Source: Paenibacillus sp. FSL H8-0079 (GTDB lineage Bacteria > Bacillota > Bacilli > Paenibacillales > Paenibacillaceae). Taken from it: DNA of 64,000 nucleotides. Below the pieces are notes generated by a model. The model saw only the letters and a list, made by a program, of their open reading frames with translations. It was not told the origin of the DNA and did no database searches. Shown piece after piece: positions 16,138 through 24,584 of the stretch (positions within the stretch are counted from its first letter, which is position 1; the number at the start of each line of letters is the position of its first letter). The translations under genes and the position numbers were made by a program. Location of the stretch: the NCBI RefSeq assembly GCF_037991315.1, contig NZ_CP150300.1, positions 5,022,001 to 5,086,000 on the forward strand, read 5' to 3'.

Positions 16138-16220
16138 GCTAACAACAAAATTGCTGCCAATAAAGCCGGGGATATGAATCCCGAATTGACGACTTTACTG
16201 TAAAAGCTACTCCCCTTTAA
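16128..16220 (-). promoter_or_regulatory. yybP-ykoY manganese riboswitch aptamer
   Basis: Read on the minus strand it has the class hallmarks in order: AAAGGGGAGTAGC, the CGTCAATTCGGG region, GGCTTTATTGGCAGC, and the closing GTTAGCGAGACCTTT. The AAAGG and CCTTT ends form the basal stem. This class senses Mn2+ and commonly controls terC-like and P-type ATPase genes, as here. Confidence 0.92.
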
Positions 16221-16266
16221 CAGGAATATGTAGTTTTAGTTGGAACGGGTTGTTTAACCTGTACTC

Positions 16267-16296
16267 ATCATATTTCATAACGTTAAATAAAGTCAA
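16267..16296 (-). promoter_or_regulatory. Sigma-A promoter of the terC leader
   Basis: On the minus strand TTGACT is followed after 18 bases by TATGAT, placing the start about 40 bases before the aptamer. It overlaps the end of the DUF3817-like gene. Confidence 0.7.
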
Positions 16297-16607
16297 GCTT
16301 TATTTAATTGACGGTACAGCTTACGGAATACGACAACATCATAGATCATGTTCCCCAGCGGAATAAAGGAAACAAAGAATAGAGCAATTGGACGGCGCAG
16401 ACGCCACTTCTGTGAAGTGTACAAACTCACCATAAATAATAAGTACATTAAAAACAAAAATCCGTATAAATTTCCAAACCATGTGACAGCCTGCGGTATA
16501 ATCCCCGCATCTCTTAATGGAAAAGCAACAAACAGCAGCAATACGTACGAAATGCCCTGCAACCACAACAGCAGCCGGAAACGCCCCAGCGTAGAATGTA
16601 ACATCAT
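16293..16607 (-). CDS. DUF3817-like small membrane protein
   Basis: The 104-residue protein has three hydrophobic helices. It shows the DUF3817 pattern: GISYVLLLFVAFPLR, then a region with WFGNLYGFLFLMYLL, and a C-terminal SFIPLGNMIYDVVVFRK. ATG 16607 follows GGAGGAAA; the longer start at 16628 has no support. Members are small bacterial inner-membrane proteins with no known activity. Confidence 0.75.
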   Translation of the reverse strand: MMLHSTLGRFRLLLWLQGISYVLLLFVAFPLRDAGIIPQAVTWFGNLYGFLFLMYLLFMVSLYTSQKWRLRRPIALFFVSFIPLGNMIYDVVVFRKLYRQLNKA

Positions 16608-16820
16608 TTTCCTCCTGCTTCTATACATGTAACGAATTCAATAGTTCCCGTACAGTATATCACAAAAGACGAATATTTCTGCTTCAACCCAAATAGCAGA
16701 TTATTCCTGCACGCTCATATGGGTGGTTCACCGGCCTGTTCGCAGGAGCCAAATGCTTCCGCTTCTCATAGGATATATGACGAAGATTGTTATCGATGTC
16801 GGACAAGGAGGAGCCTGTTA

Positions 16821-17924
16821 ATGAAAATAGCTATGGTTGCACCCGAAAAATTGCCTTTGCCCGGAAACGGTTCAGTGGAAATCTGCATTCTGGGAATCGC
16901 TCGCGAACTTGCACACCGTCATCAGGTGACCATCATAAGTCGTCAAATGGCAGGTCTCGCCAACATGGAGCTAATGGACGGTATCACCATTCAACGTGTC
17001 TCTGCATCTAGTCCTGTTGGGTACACCAAAGCAGTATTACGTTTGTTATCCAAACAACTTTATGATGTGATTCAAGTGGATAACAGGCCCCGCAGCATGG
17101 CTGCCATCAAACGCGCTTTCCCCCGCACACCGGTTGTACTCTACCTTCACTCGTTAACGTTCGCTCAGCCTGGACCTGCAAGACTCGCATTGATGAAAAA
17201 AGCCGATTGGATTGCCGTCAACAGTCAATCCCTGAGACAAAGGCTAGGTCGCCGATTTCCGCTCGTAAAACGCCGGATGAGTGTTGTTCCACTAGGTGCA
17301 GATTTAAGCCGCTTCAGACCTGCTGAGTCCAGTGAAGAACAGCTTCGCCTGCGTACACAATTTGCAATAACTAAACCATTCTCTATTCTGTATGTCGGTC
17401 GGCTCATCCCTGGCAAAGGTGTAGACGTATTAATACGTGCCACTGCCCTTCTTCAGCAAGAGACGCCTGTTCAACTGGTTATTGCAGGCAAAGGGCCGCC
17501 ATATTATGTGCGGAGACTTCGCGAGCTTGCTCGAAAACAAAAAGTCCATATATCCTTCCGCGGTCAGATAAACCATGAATATATCGACCAGTTGTATCGG
17601 GCAGTCGACTGTCTGGTCTGCCCGTCTCAAGAACATGAAGCCTTTGGCCTGGTTAATGTTGAGGCGATGGCTTCGGGATTACCCGTCATTGCTTCAGATA
17701 ACGGAGGTATTCGTGAAATTATTGAATCAGGTATCAATGGATACCTTGTCACCTCTTTTGAACGACCCCAACGTTTTGCTTCTTGCCTGAACAAACTTGC
17801 AAGCAATCCAGCTTCTGCCGAAATGTTAGGCAAGGCTGGCCGAGACAGCGCGATGGCACATTTCAGTTGGGCGAGAACAGCCATGCATCTGGAAGCGACC
17901 TATACCAGGCTCATCCGTGAATGA
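16821..17924 (+). CDS. Family 4 glycosyltransferase, CotSA-like
   Basis: The 367-residue protein has a GT-B fold typical of GT4. The N-terminus reads MKIAMVAPEKLPLPGNGSVE, as in the spore-coat-associated CotSA group. The donor-sugar half has ILYVGRLIPGKGVDVLI, QEHEAFGLVNVEAMASGLPV and a Glu-x7-Glu-type region. It should move a sugar from a nucleotide donor to an unknown acceptor, possibly in spore coat or cell-surface glycosylation (inference). ATG 16821 follows AAGGAGGAG. The open frame upstream lacks a ribosome binding site. Confidence 0.85.
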   Translation: MKIAMVAPEKLPLPGNGSVEICILGIARELAHRHQVTIISRQMAGLANMELMDGITIQRVSASSPVGYTKAVLRLLSKQLYDVIQVDNRPRSMAAIKRAFPRTPVVLYLHSLTFAQPGPARLALMKKADWIAVNSQSLRQRLGRRFPLVKRRMSVVPLGADLSRFRPAESSEEQLRLRTQFAITKPFSILYVGRLIPGKGVDVLIRATALLQQETPVQLVIAGKGPPYYVRRLRELARKQKVHISFRGQINHEYIDQLYRAVDCLVCPSQEHEAFGLVNVEAMASGLPVIASDNGGIREIIESGINGYLVTSFERPQRFASCLNKLASNPASAEMLGKAGRDSAMAHFSWARTAMHLEATYTRLIRE

Positions 17925-17937
17925 GCCTCCTTCTGTT

Positions 17938-17992
17938 TTGATAATCATCCTGCCCCATAAGAAAGACGCTCTTTAGGATGATCAAGCTTTTT
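17938..17992 (+). terminator. Terminator after the glycosyltransferase gene
   Basis: TTGATAATCATCCT (17938-17951) pairs with AGGATGATCAA (17975-17985), followed by GCTTTTT. It overlaps the 3' end of the convergent HIRAN gene. Confidence 0.5.
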
Positions 17993-18344
17993 CACGAGAT
18001 TGCCATCCGGTGATAAAAGAATCCATTTGCGGAATGGGAATTTGGCTCATCTCAATTAACTCCATAATGACCAGATCTCTCATCATGAAGCGTACTTTGG
18101 CACACGTTAGTTGATGAAAAACATCATAGAATGCCGTCCCGGTCCAACATCCATGCGGTACGACAAGCGGATCATTAACGATATAACCTACGGCTCCAAT
18201 CGGGGGAATAACAACCTTAATCGCTTGATGGTCCAAACGATTATCTGGATCTTTGACGAGATACACGGTGTCCCCCACATGTAAAGCTTGCACTCCATGG
18301 AAATGCTCCATCCCATACATAGCTGCGAATAATTTGGTGCTCAT
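17982..18344 (-). CDS. HIRAN-domain-like protein
   Basis: The 120-residue protein fits a HIRAN-type beta-barrel. It contains FHGVQALHVGDTVYLV, then RLDHQAIKV, where the family has an N-x-x-D-x-N-A-I-like strand, and VGYIVND. HIRAN domains bind DNA 3' ends in helicases of the Rad5/HLTF type; stand-alone bacterial copies have no clear role. ATG 18344 follows AAAGGAGCAGGTGAT. The gene starts 40 bases after the WYL regulator, so the two probably form one operon. WYL regulators often accompany DNA-damage and defence genes. Confidence 0.65.
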   Translation of the reverse strand: MSTKLFAAMYGMEHFHGVQALHVGDTVYLVKDPDNRLDHQAIKVVIPPIGAVGYIVNDPLVVPHGCWTGTAFYDVFHQLTCAKVRFMMRDLVIMELIEMSQIPIPQMDSFITGWQSREKA

Positions 18345-18384
18345 ATCACCTGCTCCTTTTCCTGTATTCTCCATTTTGAAAATT

Positions 18385-19356
18385 TCACAAATATACTTCG
18401 TTATCATAATGCTCCAACCACTCCACGAGTTGCCTGCGTATCTCTTTACGAAACTCACGAGGTTCAAGTACCTCTGCCTCGGGTCCGAATTGATACAACC
18501 ATTTCAAAAACTCTCGGCTGCTATTCAGTGTCACTTCAAATAACAATCCCCCATCCGACATATCCGTCATTCGCGGGCGAACAAACATCTCTTCTTCTTT
18601 TATGTAGGGGGCCACTCTCTCAGAGAATCTTACCTTGAAATGGATATGTTCGTCGCCACGGTCAATGGACCATGTGTTCTTCATGTACTGCGTTATGTTG
18701 AAATCACCCTTGTCGAATTCGACATGTGTTCTCTCCACATCCAGAAAGCGGCTAATTCGAAACAATCGGACTTTTTGTAGCAAATGACAGTATCCAATCA
18801 GATAAAAACGTTGATCCCGCGGAATAAGATAATAAGGATCGATATCCCGGACCGTGATCTCATTTCTAGTCAGCGTATGATATTGAGTGCGAATCGTTTG
18901 CCGACTTAGAATCGCTTCGATGATGGGAATCAGCAAATTAGGGTCTTTTCCTTCCTCACGATAAGCTGGCGTGCCCATCCGAATAATTCCCGCAATATTC
19001 TCTACAATGTCACTGTTTCTTGATTTTAATTTGGTATGAGCTGACATGACCTTGTCAAAAGCTGAATCAAATTCAGCAGGTAACTTGGAGGTATCAACTA
19101 CGGACGGAAGCATGGAGAAAACCATCGCTTCCTGTTCAGTAAAGTCTAACGGATACATCGCAAACTCACCAATAAATCGGTAACCCTTGCCGTATCCTTC
19201 ATTCATAATCGGGGCGACCCTGTCCAAAATCCGGAGATCACGATATATCGTGCGTACAGTTGTACCGCATTTCAGCGCCAACTCCTTGGCGGAAATTCCG
19301 GGATTTGCTTGTATAGCCTGAAGTATACGCAGCAGACGAATTAATTTCTCTGTCAT
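18385..19356 (-). CDS. DeoR-type HTH and WYL-domain transcription regulator
   Basis: The 323-residue protein has an N-terminal winged HTH at residues 5-60 (GISAKELALKCGTTVRTIYR), then a WYL domain at about 140-215, with IDPYYLIPRDQRFYLIGYC in place of the canonical W-Y-L core, and a WCX-like C-terminus. WYL domains bind nucleic acids or nucleotides and respond to damage or single-stranded DNA. It lies directly upstream of the HIRAN gene in the same direction. An inverted repeat, TTTAGT-ACAGA-ACTAAA, at 19403-19419 in its promoter region could be an autoregulatory operator. Confidence 0.88.
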   Translation of the reverse strand: MTEKLIRLLRILQAIQANPGISAKELALKCGTTVRTIYRDLRILDRVAPIMNEGYGKGYRFIGEFAMYPLDFTEQEAMVFSMLPSVVDTSKLPAEFDSAFDKVMSAHTKLKSRNSDIVENIAGIIRMGTPAYREEGKDPNLLIPIIEAILSRQTIRTQYHTLTRNEITVRDIDPYYLIPRDQRFYLIGYCHLLQKVRLFRISRFLDVERTHVEFDKGDFNITQYMKNTWSIDRGDEHIHFKVRFSERVAPYIKEEEMFVRPRMTDMSDGGLLFEVTLNSSREFLKWLYQFGPEAEVLEPREFRKEIRRQLVEWLEHYDNEVYL

Positions 19357-19402
19357 GTAGTTTCTCCCCTTCGATATTTTATCGGCAAGGAAAACTAGTT
19401 CC

Positions 19403-19419
19403 TTTAGTACAGAACTAAA
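19403..19419 (-). promoter_or_regulatory. Operator-like inverted repeat upstream of the WYL regulator
   Basis: TTTAGT and ACTAAA form a perfect 6-bp inverted repeat with a five-base spacer, about 47 bases before the start codon. The protein that binds it is not known. Confidence 0.35.
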
Positions 19420-19583
19420 TCTTTAGTCCCAATATTATTTTCGCAATTTCACCGTTTGTATATAGTTCAATTGCACTCTTACCCCCTTTTAATATACATT
19501 CTCTTACTTGCTTGCGTAAAATATTAACCCAAAAGGCCTTATACCTAAGCCTGAAAGCCTATACAATTTTCTAAAAATAATAC

Positions 19584-19619
19584 AAAAAAGCCCTGATCTC
19601 TACAAAGAGACAAGGCTTT
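19584..19619 (-). terminator. Terminator of the gene at 19628-20149
   Basis: On the minus strand AAAGCCTTGTCTCT pairs with AGAGATCAGGGCTTT (imperfect), followed by TTTTTTG. Confidence 0.75.
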
Positions 19620-19627
19620 ATTCAGAA

Positions 19628-20149
19628 TTACTGGTTATACAACGGTAAAAATTGATTCATCACATTCGCCATATGCTCACAGAGTTCAGGAATATCTCCC
19701 ATCTGGTCTTCATTCACACTGCGGTCAAAATATACGTGAGCCGTGACATTATACGTGCTTGGCTGTTCATCAAAGATATATCGGATATTCTGGCATATCC
19801 TCTGCTCAGGCCAGCTCATCTGCAATATCGAACGAATAGCTGGGCACAACGTCTCTGGCTCCTTCACAACCATGCCAAACCGAAGTTCCAGACGGCATCC
19901 CGGATGTGTATCAGGCGTCTCCAAAATCTCGGCTGCAAGCTCCTCAAGGGAACTGCTAAGCACGACTTCGCCTGTTACTTCAGGACGATTCCTGAGACAG
20001 AATTGTAACATGAACTCTCTGGACATTACCGCCATCTCCAGCCGATCTTTACGCCCCTTAATCTGAATACGCTCATCCAGGTTATCCATATCATAGAGAT
20101 GATTCTCAAACCCGACTTTCAGATTGTCATACACCGTTGGATCAAACAT
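19628..20149 (-). CDS. Conserved-looking cytosolic protein, unknown function
   Basis: The 173-residue protein has no signal or membrane segment. It starts MFDPTVYDNLKVGFENHLYD and has alternating strands and helices, with ERIQIKGRKDRLEM and a C-terminal helix MANVMNQFLPLYNQ. I do not recognise it. Upstream it has a reasonable ribosome binding region (GGGTTTATTTCA is weak). It has its own terminator and is probably monocistronic. Confidence 0.7.
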   Translation of the reverse strand: MFDPTVYDNLKVGFENHLYDMDNLDERIQIKGRKDRLEMAVMSREFMLQFCLRNRPEVTGEVVLSSSLEELAAEILETPDTHPGCRLELRFGMVVKEPETLCPAIRSILQMSWPEQRICQNIRYIFDEQPSTYNVTAHVYFDRSVNEDQMGDIPELCEHMANVMNQFLPLYNQ

Positions 20150-20246
20150 TGAAATAAACCCACTTTCTTATCCTTTAACCTGTATTGTAGTACATTCTCA
20201 TTTTTCATGCGAACGATGTGCCTATTGAACTCTCTTGCTCGGCAAA

Positions 20247-20279
20247 CAAAAAAAAGCCCAGTCACTAGGACTGGGCTTT
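20247..20279 (-). terminator. Terminator of the L25/Ctc gene
   Basis: On the minus strand AAAGCCCAGTC pairs with GACTGGGCTTT across a short loop, followed by eight T. Confidence 0.92.
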
Positions 20280-20317
20280 GGTTATGCATGAGATCTGGCA
20301 AGATCCCGTAGCTTGGC

Positions 20318-20947
20318 TTATTCTTCTTCAGCTTTTTCTTCAGCTGCCGGTTCAGCTTCCTCAGCAGATGCTGTTGGCTCTTCCTCAACCGCTTGTGGCG
20401 GCATAACGGAAGCGATAATGGATTCAGGTGATGTTACGAGTGTCAAACCTTTATTCAGTTTGATATCCGCAGCAGTCAAGCGATCACCAATGTCCAATCC
20501 GCTCACATCAACCTCAATAGAAGTTGGCAGATCTGCTGGCAAACCTTCTACTTCCAATTGTGTTTCCTGTGTCTGGAATACACCGCCAGCTTTCGAACCG
20601 GCTGCTGTACCCTGGAAGTCGATCGATACACTTACGCTGATCGGCTTGTTCTTGGAAATTTGCAGGAAGTCTACATGGAGCAAACGTCCGTTACGCTCTT
20701 GCTGATCCTTGATCAGCACTGGAATCGTTTTACCGCCCTCAACATTCAGGTTGAACATCTCGGAGCGGCCTGTGCGTGCCACTTTCAGCACTTCTTTTTC
20801 ATCTACATGTATGGAGGAACCTTCTTGTCCCGGGCCGTATACGACAGCGGGAACTCGTCCACCTTGTCTTAACAGGCGCAATGCTGCACCTTTCTTTTCC
20901 GTTCTTGGCGTTGCTGTAAGTTGAGCCATTTTTCCGTTGGATTTCAT
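20318..20947 (-). CDS. ctc: Ribosomal protein bL25, general stress protein Ctc
   Basis: The 209-residue protein is the long (CTC) form of L25. It has the N-terminal 5S rRNA-binding domain (RLLRQGGRVPAVVYG, SSIHVDEKEV), the C-terminal beta domain (SVSIDFQGTAAGSKAGG, LPTSIEVDVSGLDIGD) and an acidic Glu/Ala tail. It binds 5S rRNA in the large subunit, and in B. subtilis it is a general-stress protein. ATG 20947 follows AAGGAGG. Upstream lies a sigma-B-like sequence. The gene is monocistronic. Confidence 0.95.
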   Translation of the reverse strand: MKSNGKMAQLTATPRTEKKGAALRLLRQGGRVPAVVYGPGQEGSSIHVDEKEVLKVARTGRSEMFNLNVEGGKTIPVLIKDQQERNGRLLHVDFLQISKNKPISVSVSIDFQGTAAGSKAGGVFQTQETQLEVEGLPADLPTSIEVDVSGLDIGDRLTAADIKLNKGLTLVTSPESIIASVMPPQAVEEEPTASAEEAEPAAEEKAEEE

Positions 20948-21065
20948 GATTGAACATCCTCCTTCAAGGGATCACTACATTATATTTGTTGGAAAGCGCT
21001 AAGGCTTCTCTCGTAGACCATAATGGTCTTTTTTTCTTTGGCCGAATCGTGGGCCATATCTATAT

Positions 21066-21092
21066 TTACCCCAATGATAGAGGATCTCAAAC
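21066..21092 (-). promoter_or_regulatory. Sigma-B-like promoter upstream of ctc
   Basis: On the minus strand GTTTGA is followed after 15 bases by GGGTAA. The layout resembles the B. subtilis ctc promoter, but one base in each box deviates, and the site is about 120 bases from the start codon. Confidence 0.35.
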
Positions 21093-21147
21093 ACGGAACA
21101 GGATAATTCTTTATTTTTTGACATGCCAGACTTCTTATAATCAGACC

Positions 21148-21178
21148 AAAAAAGCAGTCGGAATCTCTTCCAACTGCT
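21148..21178 (-). terminator. Terminator of the first pullulanase gene
   Basis: On the minus strand AGCAGTTGGAA pairs perfectly with TTCCGACTGCT allowing one G-T pair, across a short loop, followed by TTTTTT. Confidence 0.88.
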
Positions 21179-21229
21179 GGTTTATCAAGGGTTTTGACGA
21201 ACTACCTTATGATGTTATTAAAAAGAACA

Positions 21230-24106
21230 TTATGCACTATTACGCCCCTCTGAATTATCCCTTTCGCGAATGACCTGCATCTCGTCTGAACCACTGCGGA
21301 CCGTAATGTGTACATCTCCATCTTCAGGTACGATATCCACATAACGATCTCCGCATGTATCTTTGGCCTCCCACTCGTTCAGTCGAATGATGAGTCCCAA
21401 GTGGTGCAAACCTGGAGCTACGCGGAAACGGGCTTCAGCGTAATTTCCAACTTGTTCCAGTCGTACCGCTCCGTCTTCCATACCTGTGCCCCATACCCAG
21501 ACATCCCAACCTTCATAATGCTGGTCTTCCCGTTCGTATCGGAGCGTGACCGTTCGCGAAATCTGTTTATGAATGCTTACGCCAAGCGTTGCCCGGATCC
21601 CTCCAGATTCAGCAATAATATGGGTTGCTCCAGGTGTCATCGCACGTACGATCCCCGCTGCACTCACTGCTGCCAGTTCCGGATGAGAGGAGCTCCAACG
21701 TATGTTTGAATCCTGAAGCGGCTGACCGAATTGATCAAGCACTAATGCACGAAAGCGACTGATTCGAGTCATGTACATGACAGGTTCGCCCACAATTTCG
21801 ATTCGCTCCGCATGACGATGATCCACCTGTAACATACAGGTTGCCGTTATCTCCCCACAGTGGACTGTAATCGAAGCTTCCCCACATTCCAGCGCTTGGA
21901 TTGTTCCATCAGGTTGTATCCGAATAATATCTGGCTCAGAAGAAGTCCAGGTAACCGGGGCATTCTCTACCACATTGCCGATGCTGTCCCTTACAATGGC
22001 TCGCAGTTTAGTGGTCTCCTTCGGACTGTATACCTGACGTGGAAAACTAATCTCCAGGGTAGCCGGTTCAGCGCCTCCAGGATGCTCTGTGTCATACAAA
22101 ACCATCAATGACCACCGTTCTACCTGAACAGTGCCACGAACGGTCTCGATCAGATCTGTACCTGCCTGATGATCGTTGACCACGATATGCCAGTCACCTT
22201 CCCCCAGGTCCACATGCTGCTGATGTTCCGTTCCGTTATAAATGACCATAATCTGATTCCAGGTATCCTGATTCGCTCCATCCTGAAGTATAAAAGCAAC
22301 CACATTGCCGTCGCCACGGATCACACGAAGGTGATTACGTACCTGTTCGGCATCAATCATACGAAAGGCGGGATGAGTACGTCGCAGATGAATAAGACCA
22401 CGGTAGTAGTCAAACACCGGTCTGAACCGCGATTTATTGGCCCATGTGATGGTGTTCACCGCATCCCCGCTCCGATAACTGTTATGATCACCGGCTTTGG
22501 ATCGGAGCATCTCATCCCCTGCATGCAGAAACGGAATGCCCTGAGAGGTAAGTAGAATACCGGAAGACAGCAACGAACGACGAACCATCTCATGATCCAT
22601 TACATCATCTGCATCGACATACCGATAAGGATCGGCTGCTTTTACAGCCGACTCCGCACTTCCGCCTCCAACGGGCTGTCCGTCCTTCCATACGGGAAAA
22701 CCTAATTCATGTCTGAGGTTCATCGTGGTCGCAACTTTATCCCACAGATTGAGATTGTCATGGGCAGTCACATAATTGACGGTTTCCACAGGTGAAGATG
22801 TAAAATCATCCAATGCTCCTGCTAATCCCCTAATAATCTCATATTCCTGTCCTCCGGCACCCGTGACAAACCCTCTGCCACTGCCATCACTATCACCCTT
22901 GATTGCACTGCGAAAATGATCATTAAATACAGCAAATCCCTGACCTCGCTGGGTTCCTTTTAACGTTTTGCGGTCCAAAGGTGAATCTCCGCCCGTCCAG
23001 GGTTCCCCATAGATCAGAAACGCCGGATCGATCTGTTCCCGCAATTCGCGCGTTAATTCATTCATCGTTTCCGTATCAATCAGGGCCATGAGGTCAAATC
23101 GAAATCCGTCCACATGATATTCTTCTGCCCAATATCGGAGAGAATCCAAAATATATTTTCGCACCATTGGACGTTCGGTCGCCAATTCATTGCCTACACC
23201 AGAACCATTACTGAGGGTGCCATCCTCCCGATAACGGTAATAATAGCCTGGTACAATCCGTTCAAAAGGTCCCTCTTCCACGCTATACGTATGGTTATAG
23301 ACAACATCAAGTACAACGCGAATGCCTTGTCTGTGCAGTGATTGAACGAGGGATTTGAACTCTCGGATGCGAACTGCCGGATCACGTGGATCTGTCGCAT
23401 ACGAACCTTCGGGAACGTTATAATGCTGGGGATCATATCCCCAGTTGTATGGTGCTCTGACATTAGAACCCACATCCGCCGCAGCGAGTTCATTCACCGT
23501 CTGATAATCCGCTACAGGCATAAGATGCACATGAGTGACGCCCAGTTCGGCAAGATGGTCTATCCCAATGCTATTGCCCGCTCTGTCGGTGAGTCCGGAT
23601 GCCGTGAATGCCAAATATTTTCCCTTATACGGAATATCTGCATGGGGGTCCGAGGAGAAATCACGGACATGCAGCTCATATAGAACGGCATCCACCGGAC
23701 GCAGAAAAGCAGGTTTGACATCCAGGTCCCAATCGACCGGATTGGTGGTCTCAGGATCGATAATGGCTGTTCGTTGCCCATTAGCTGTTACCGCTCTGGC
23801 ATACGGATCTGCAACTACTTCAATCCGCTGATCATCATGGGTGATTCGGTACATATAAAAATGTCCTGCCCAATCGCCGTTAAGCTCCCGACTCCATATT
23901 CCATCCGCATCGCGCGTCAGAGCATGTTCCTGCCCACCTTCATGATCTTGTACTTTGCCACTATCGTTGTAATGACCTTCATCTACAAAAACCAATATAT
24001 AAACCTGTTGTGCCGTAGGTGCCCACAATTTAAAAGTACTTGCAGCACGAGTATATGTTAAGCCAAGATCGTTGCCTTCGTAACGAAAAGAAGTCCATTC
24101 CGGCAT
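21230..24106 (-). CDS. Type I pullulanase with C-terminal Ig-like and starch-binding-like domains
   Basis: The 958-residue enzyme has an N-terminal CBM48 region (to about 110) and a GH13 barrel (about 130-640). The barrel carries the type I pullulanase mark YNWGYDP, the nucleophile in DGFRFDLM, the acid in YGEPW and the third acid in TAHDN. It cleaves alpha-1,6 branches of pullulan or limit dextrins. Two BIG2-type Ig-like domains follow (about 680-845), then a PUD/CBM41-like region (WDVWVWGTGMED, LIIRLNEWEAKDTC). There is no signal peptide, which is odd for such surface-type domains. ATG 24106 follows AAAGGCGGTG; the ATG at 24130 lacks a site. It is a paralogue of the next gene. Confidence 0.93.
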   Translation of the reverse strand: MPEWTSFRYEGNDLGLTYTRAASTFKLWAPTAQQVYILVFVDEGHYNDSGKVQDHEGGQEHALTRDADGIWSRELNGDWAGHFYMYRITHDDQRIEVVADPYARAVTANGQRTAIIDPETTNPVDWDLDVKPAFLRPVDAVLYELHVRDFSSDPHADIPYKGKYLAFTASGLTDRAGNSIGIDHLAELGVTHVHLMPVADYQTVNELAAADVGSNVRAPYNWGYDPQHYNVPEGSYATDPRDPAVRIREFKSLVQSLHRQGIRVVLDVVYNHTYSVEEGPFERIVPGYYYRYREDGTLSNGSGVGNELATERPMVRKYILDSLRYWAEEYHVDGFRFDLMALIDTETMNELTRELREQIDPAFLIYGEPWTGGDSPLDRKTLKGTQRGQGFAVFNDHFRSAIKGDSDGSGRGFVTGAGGQEYEIIRGLAGALDDFTSSPVETVNYVTAHDNLNLWDKVATTMNLRHELGFPVWKDGQPVGGGSAESAVKAADPYRYVDADDVMDHEMVRRSLLSSGILLTSQGIPFLHAGDEMLRSKAGDHNSYRSGDAVNTITWANKSRFRPVFDYYRGLIHLRRTHPAFRMIDAEQVRNHLRVIRGDGNVVAFILQDGANQDTWNQIMVIYNGTEHQQHVDLGEGDWHIVVNDHQAGTDLIETVRGTVQVERWSLMVLYDTEHPGGAEPATLEISFPRQVYSPKETTKLRAIVRDSIGNVVENAPVTWTSSEPDIIRIQPDGTIQALECGEASITVHCGEITATCMLQVDHRHAERIEIVGEPVMYMTRISRFRALVLDQFGQPLQDSNIRWSSSHPELAAVSAAGIVRAMTPGATHIIAESGGIRATLGVSIHKQISRTVTLRYEREDQHYEGWDVWVWGTGMEDGAVRLEQVGNYAEARFRVAPGLHHLGLIIRLNEWEAKDTCGDRYVDIVPEDGDVHITVRSGSDEMQVIRERDNSEGRNSA

Positions 24107-24226
24107 CGTTCCCACCGCCTTTATATCCATTGATTTCGTGTTGTCCCGATGTTACGGAGTGGGACGTGATTTGTCAACCCGGGGTTGTCTGTACTCATCA
24201 TATCGGTTCCATTCAAGTATTCAATT

Positions 24227-24247
24227 AGCAATCGCTTTCAAATTATA
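24227..24247 (-). promoter_or_regulatory. -10 box and cre-like site upstream of the first pullulanase
   Basis: On the minus strand TATAAT (24247-24242) is followed immediately by TGAAAGCGATTGCT (24240-24227), which fits the CcpA cre consensus at all but the last base. A site at about +1 would repress. No good -35 box is visible. Confidence 0.6.
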
Positions 24248-24450
24248 GATATGTAAACAAGCGCCATAGATTGACAGCATTTGTACCTGTCCCGACAAAA
24301 AAAGTTTGAAATATATAAGAATATTTGCAGAACGAACGTGGTATGAAGGAAAACTATACTAAACTACGCACTAAAATGGCGGACGTTTAATAAAGATCGA
24401 GCAGGACAAAGTCCTCCTACGACTGAGGCACTTCTCTTTAACTCGACACA

Positions 24451-24486
24451 AAATCCCCTTTCCAATTGGAAGGGGATTCGTTTTTT
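24451..24486. terminator. Terminator-like hairpin between the pullulanase genes
   Basis: AATCCCCTTTCC pairs with GGAAGGGGATT across AATT, with T runs on both sides (stronger on the plus strand). It probably ends the second pullulanase transcript, about 100 bases after its stop codon. The rest of 24131-24584 shows no gene. Confidence 0.6.
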
Positions 24487-24584
24487 TTATTTTGCACCCA
24501 ATTTATGGGGACATCTTGGACGTGTCCTTGTGAGCACTCTTCCTATTGCGGGCACACCTCATTTCTTGGCAACCATTGTGGCGA

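Noticed and set aside
24131..24490. Possible plus-strand small RNA ending at the hairpin with a T-run near 24486
   Set aside because: I found no convincing plus-strand promoter, and the hairpin can also serve as terminator of the minus-strand pullulanase gene.
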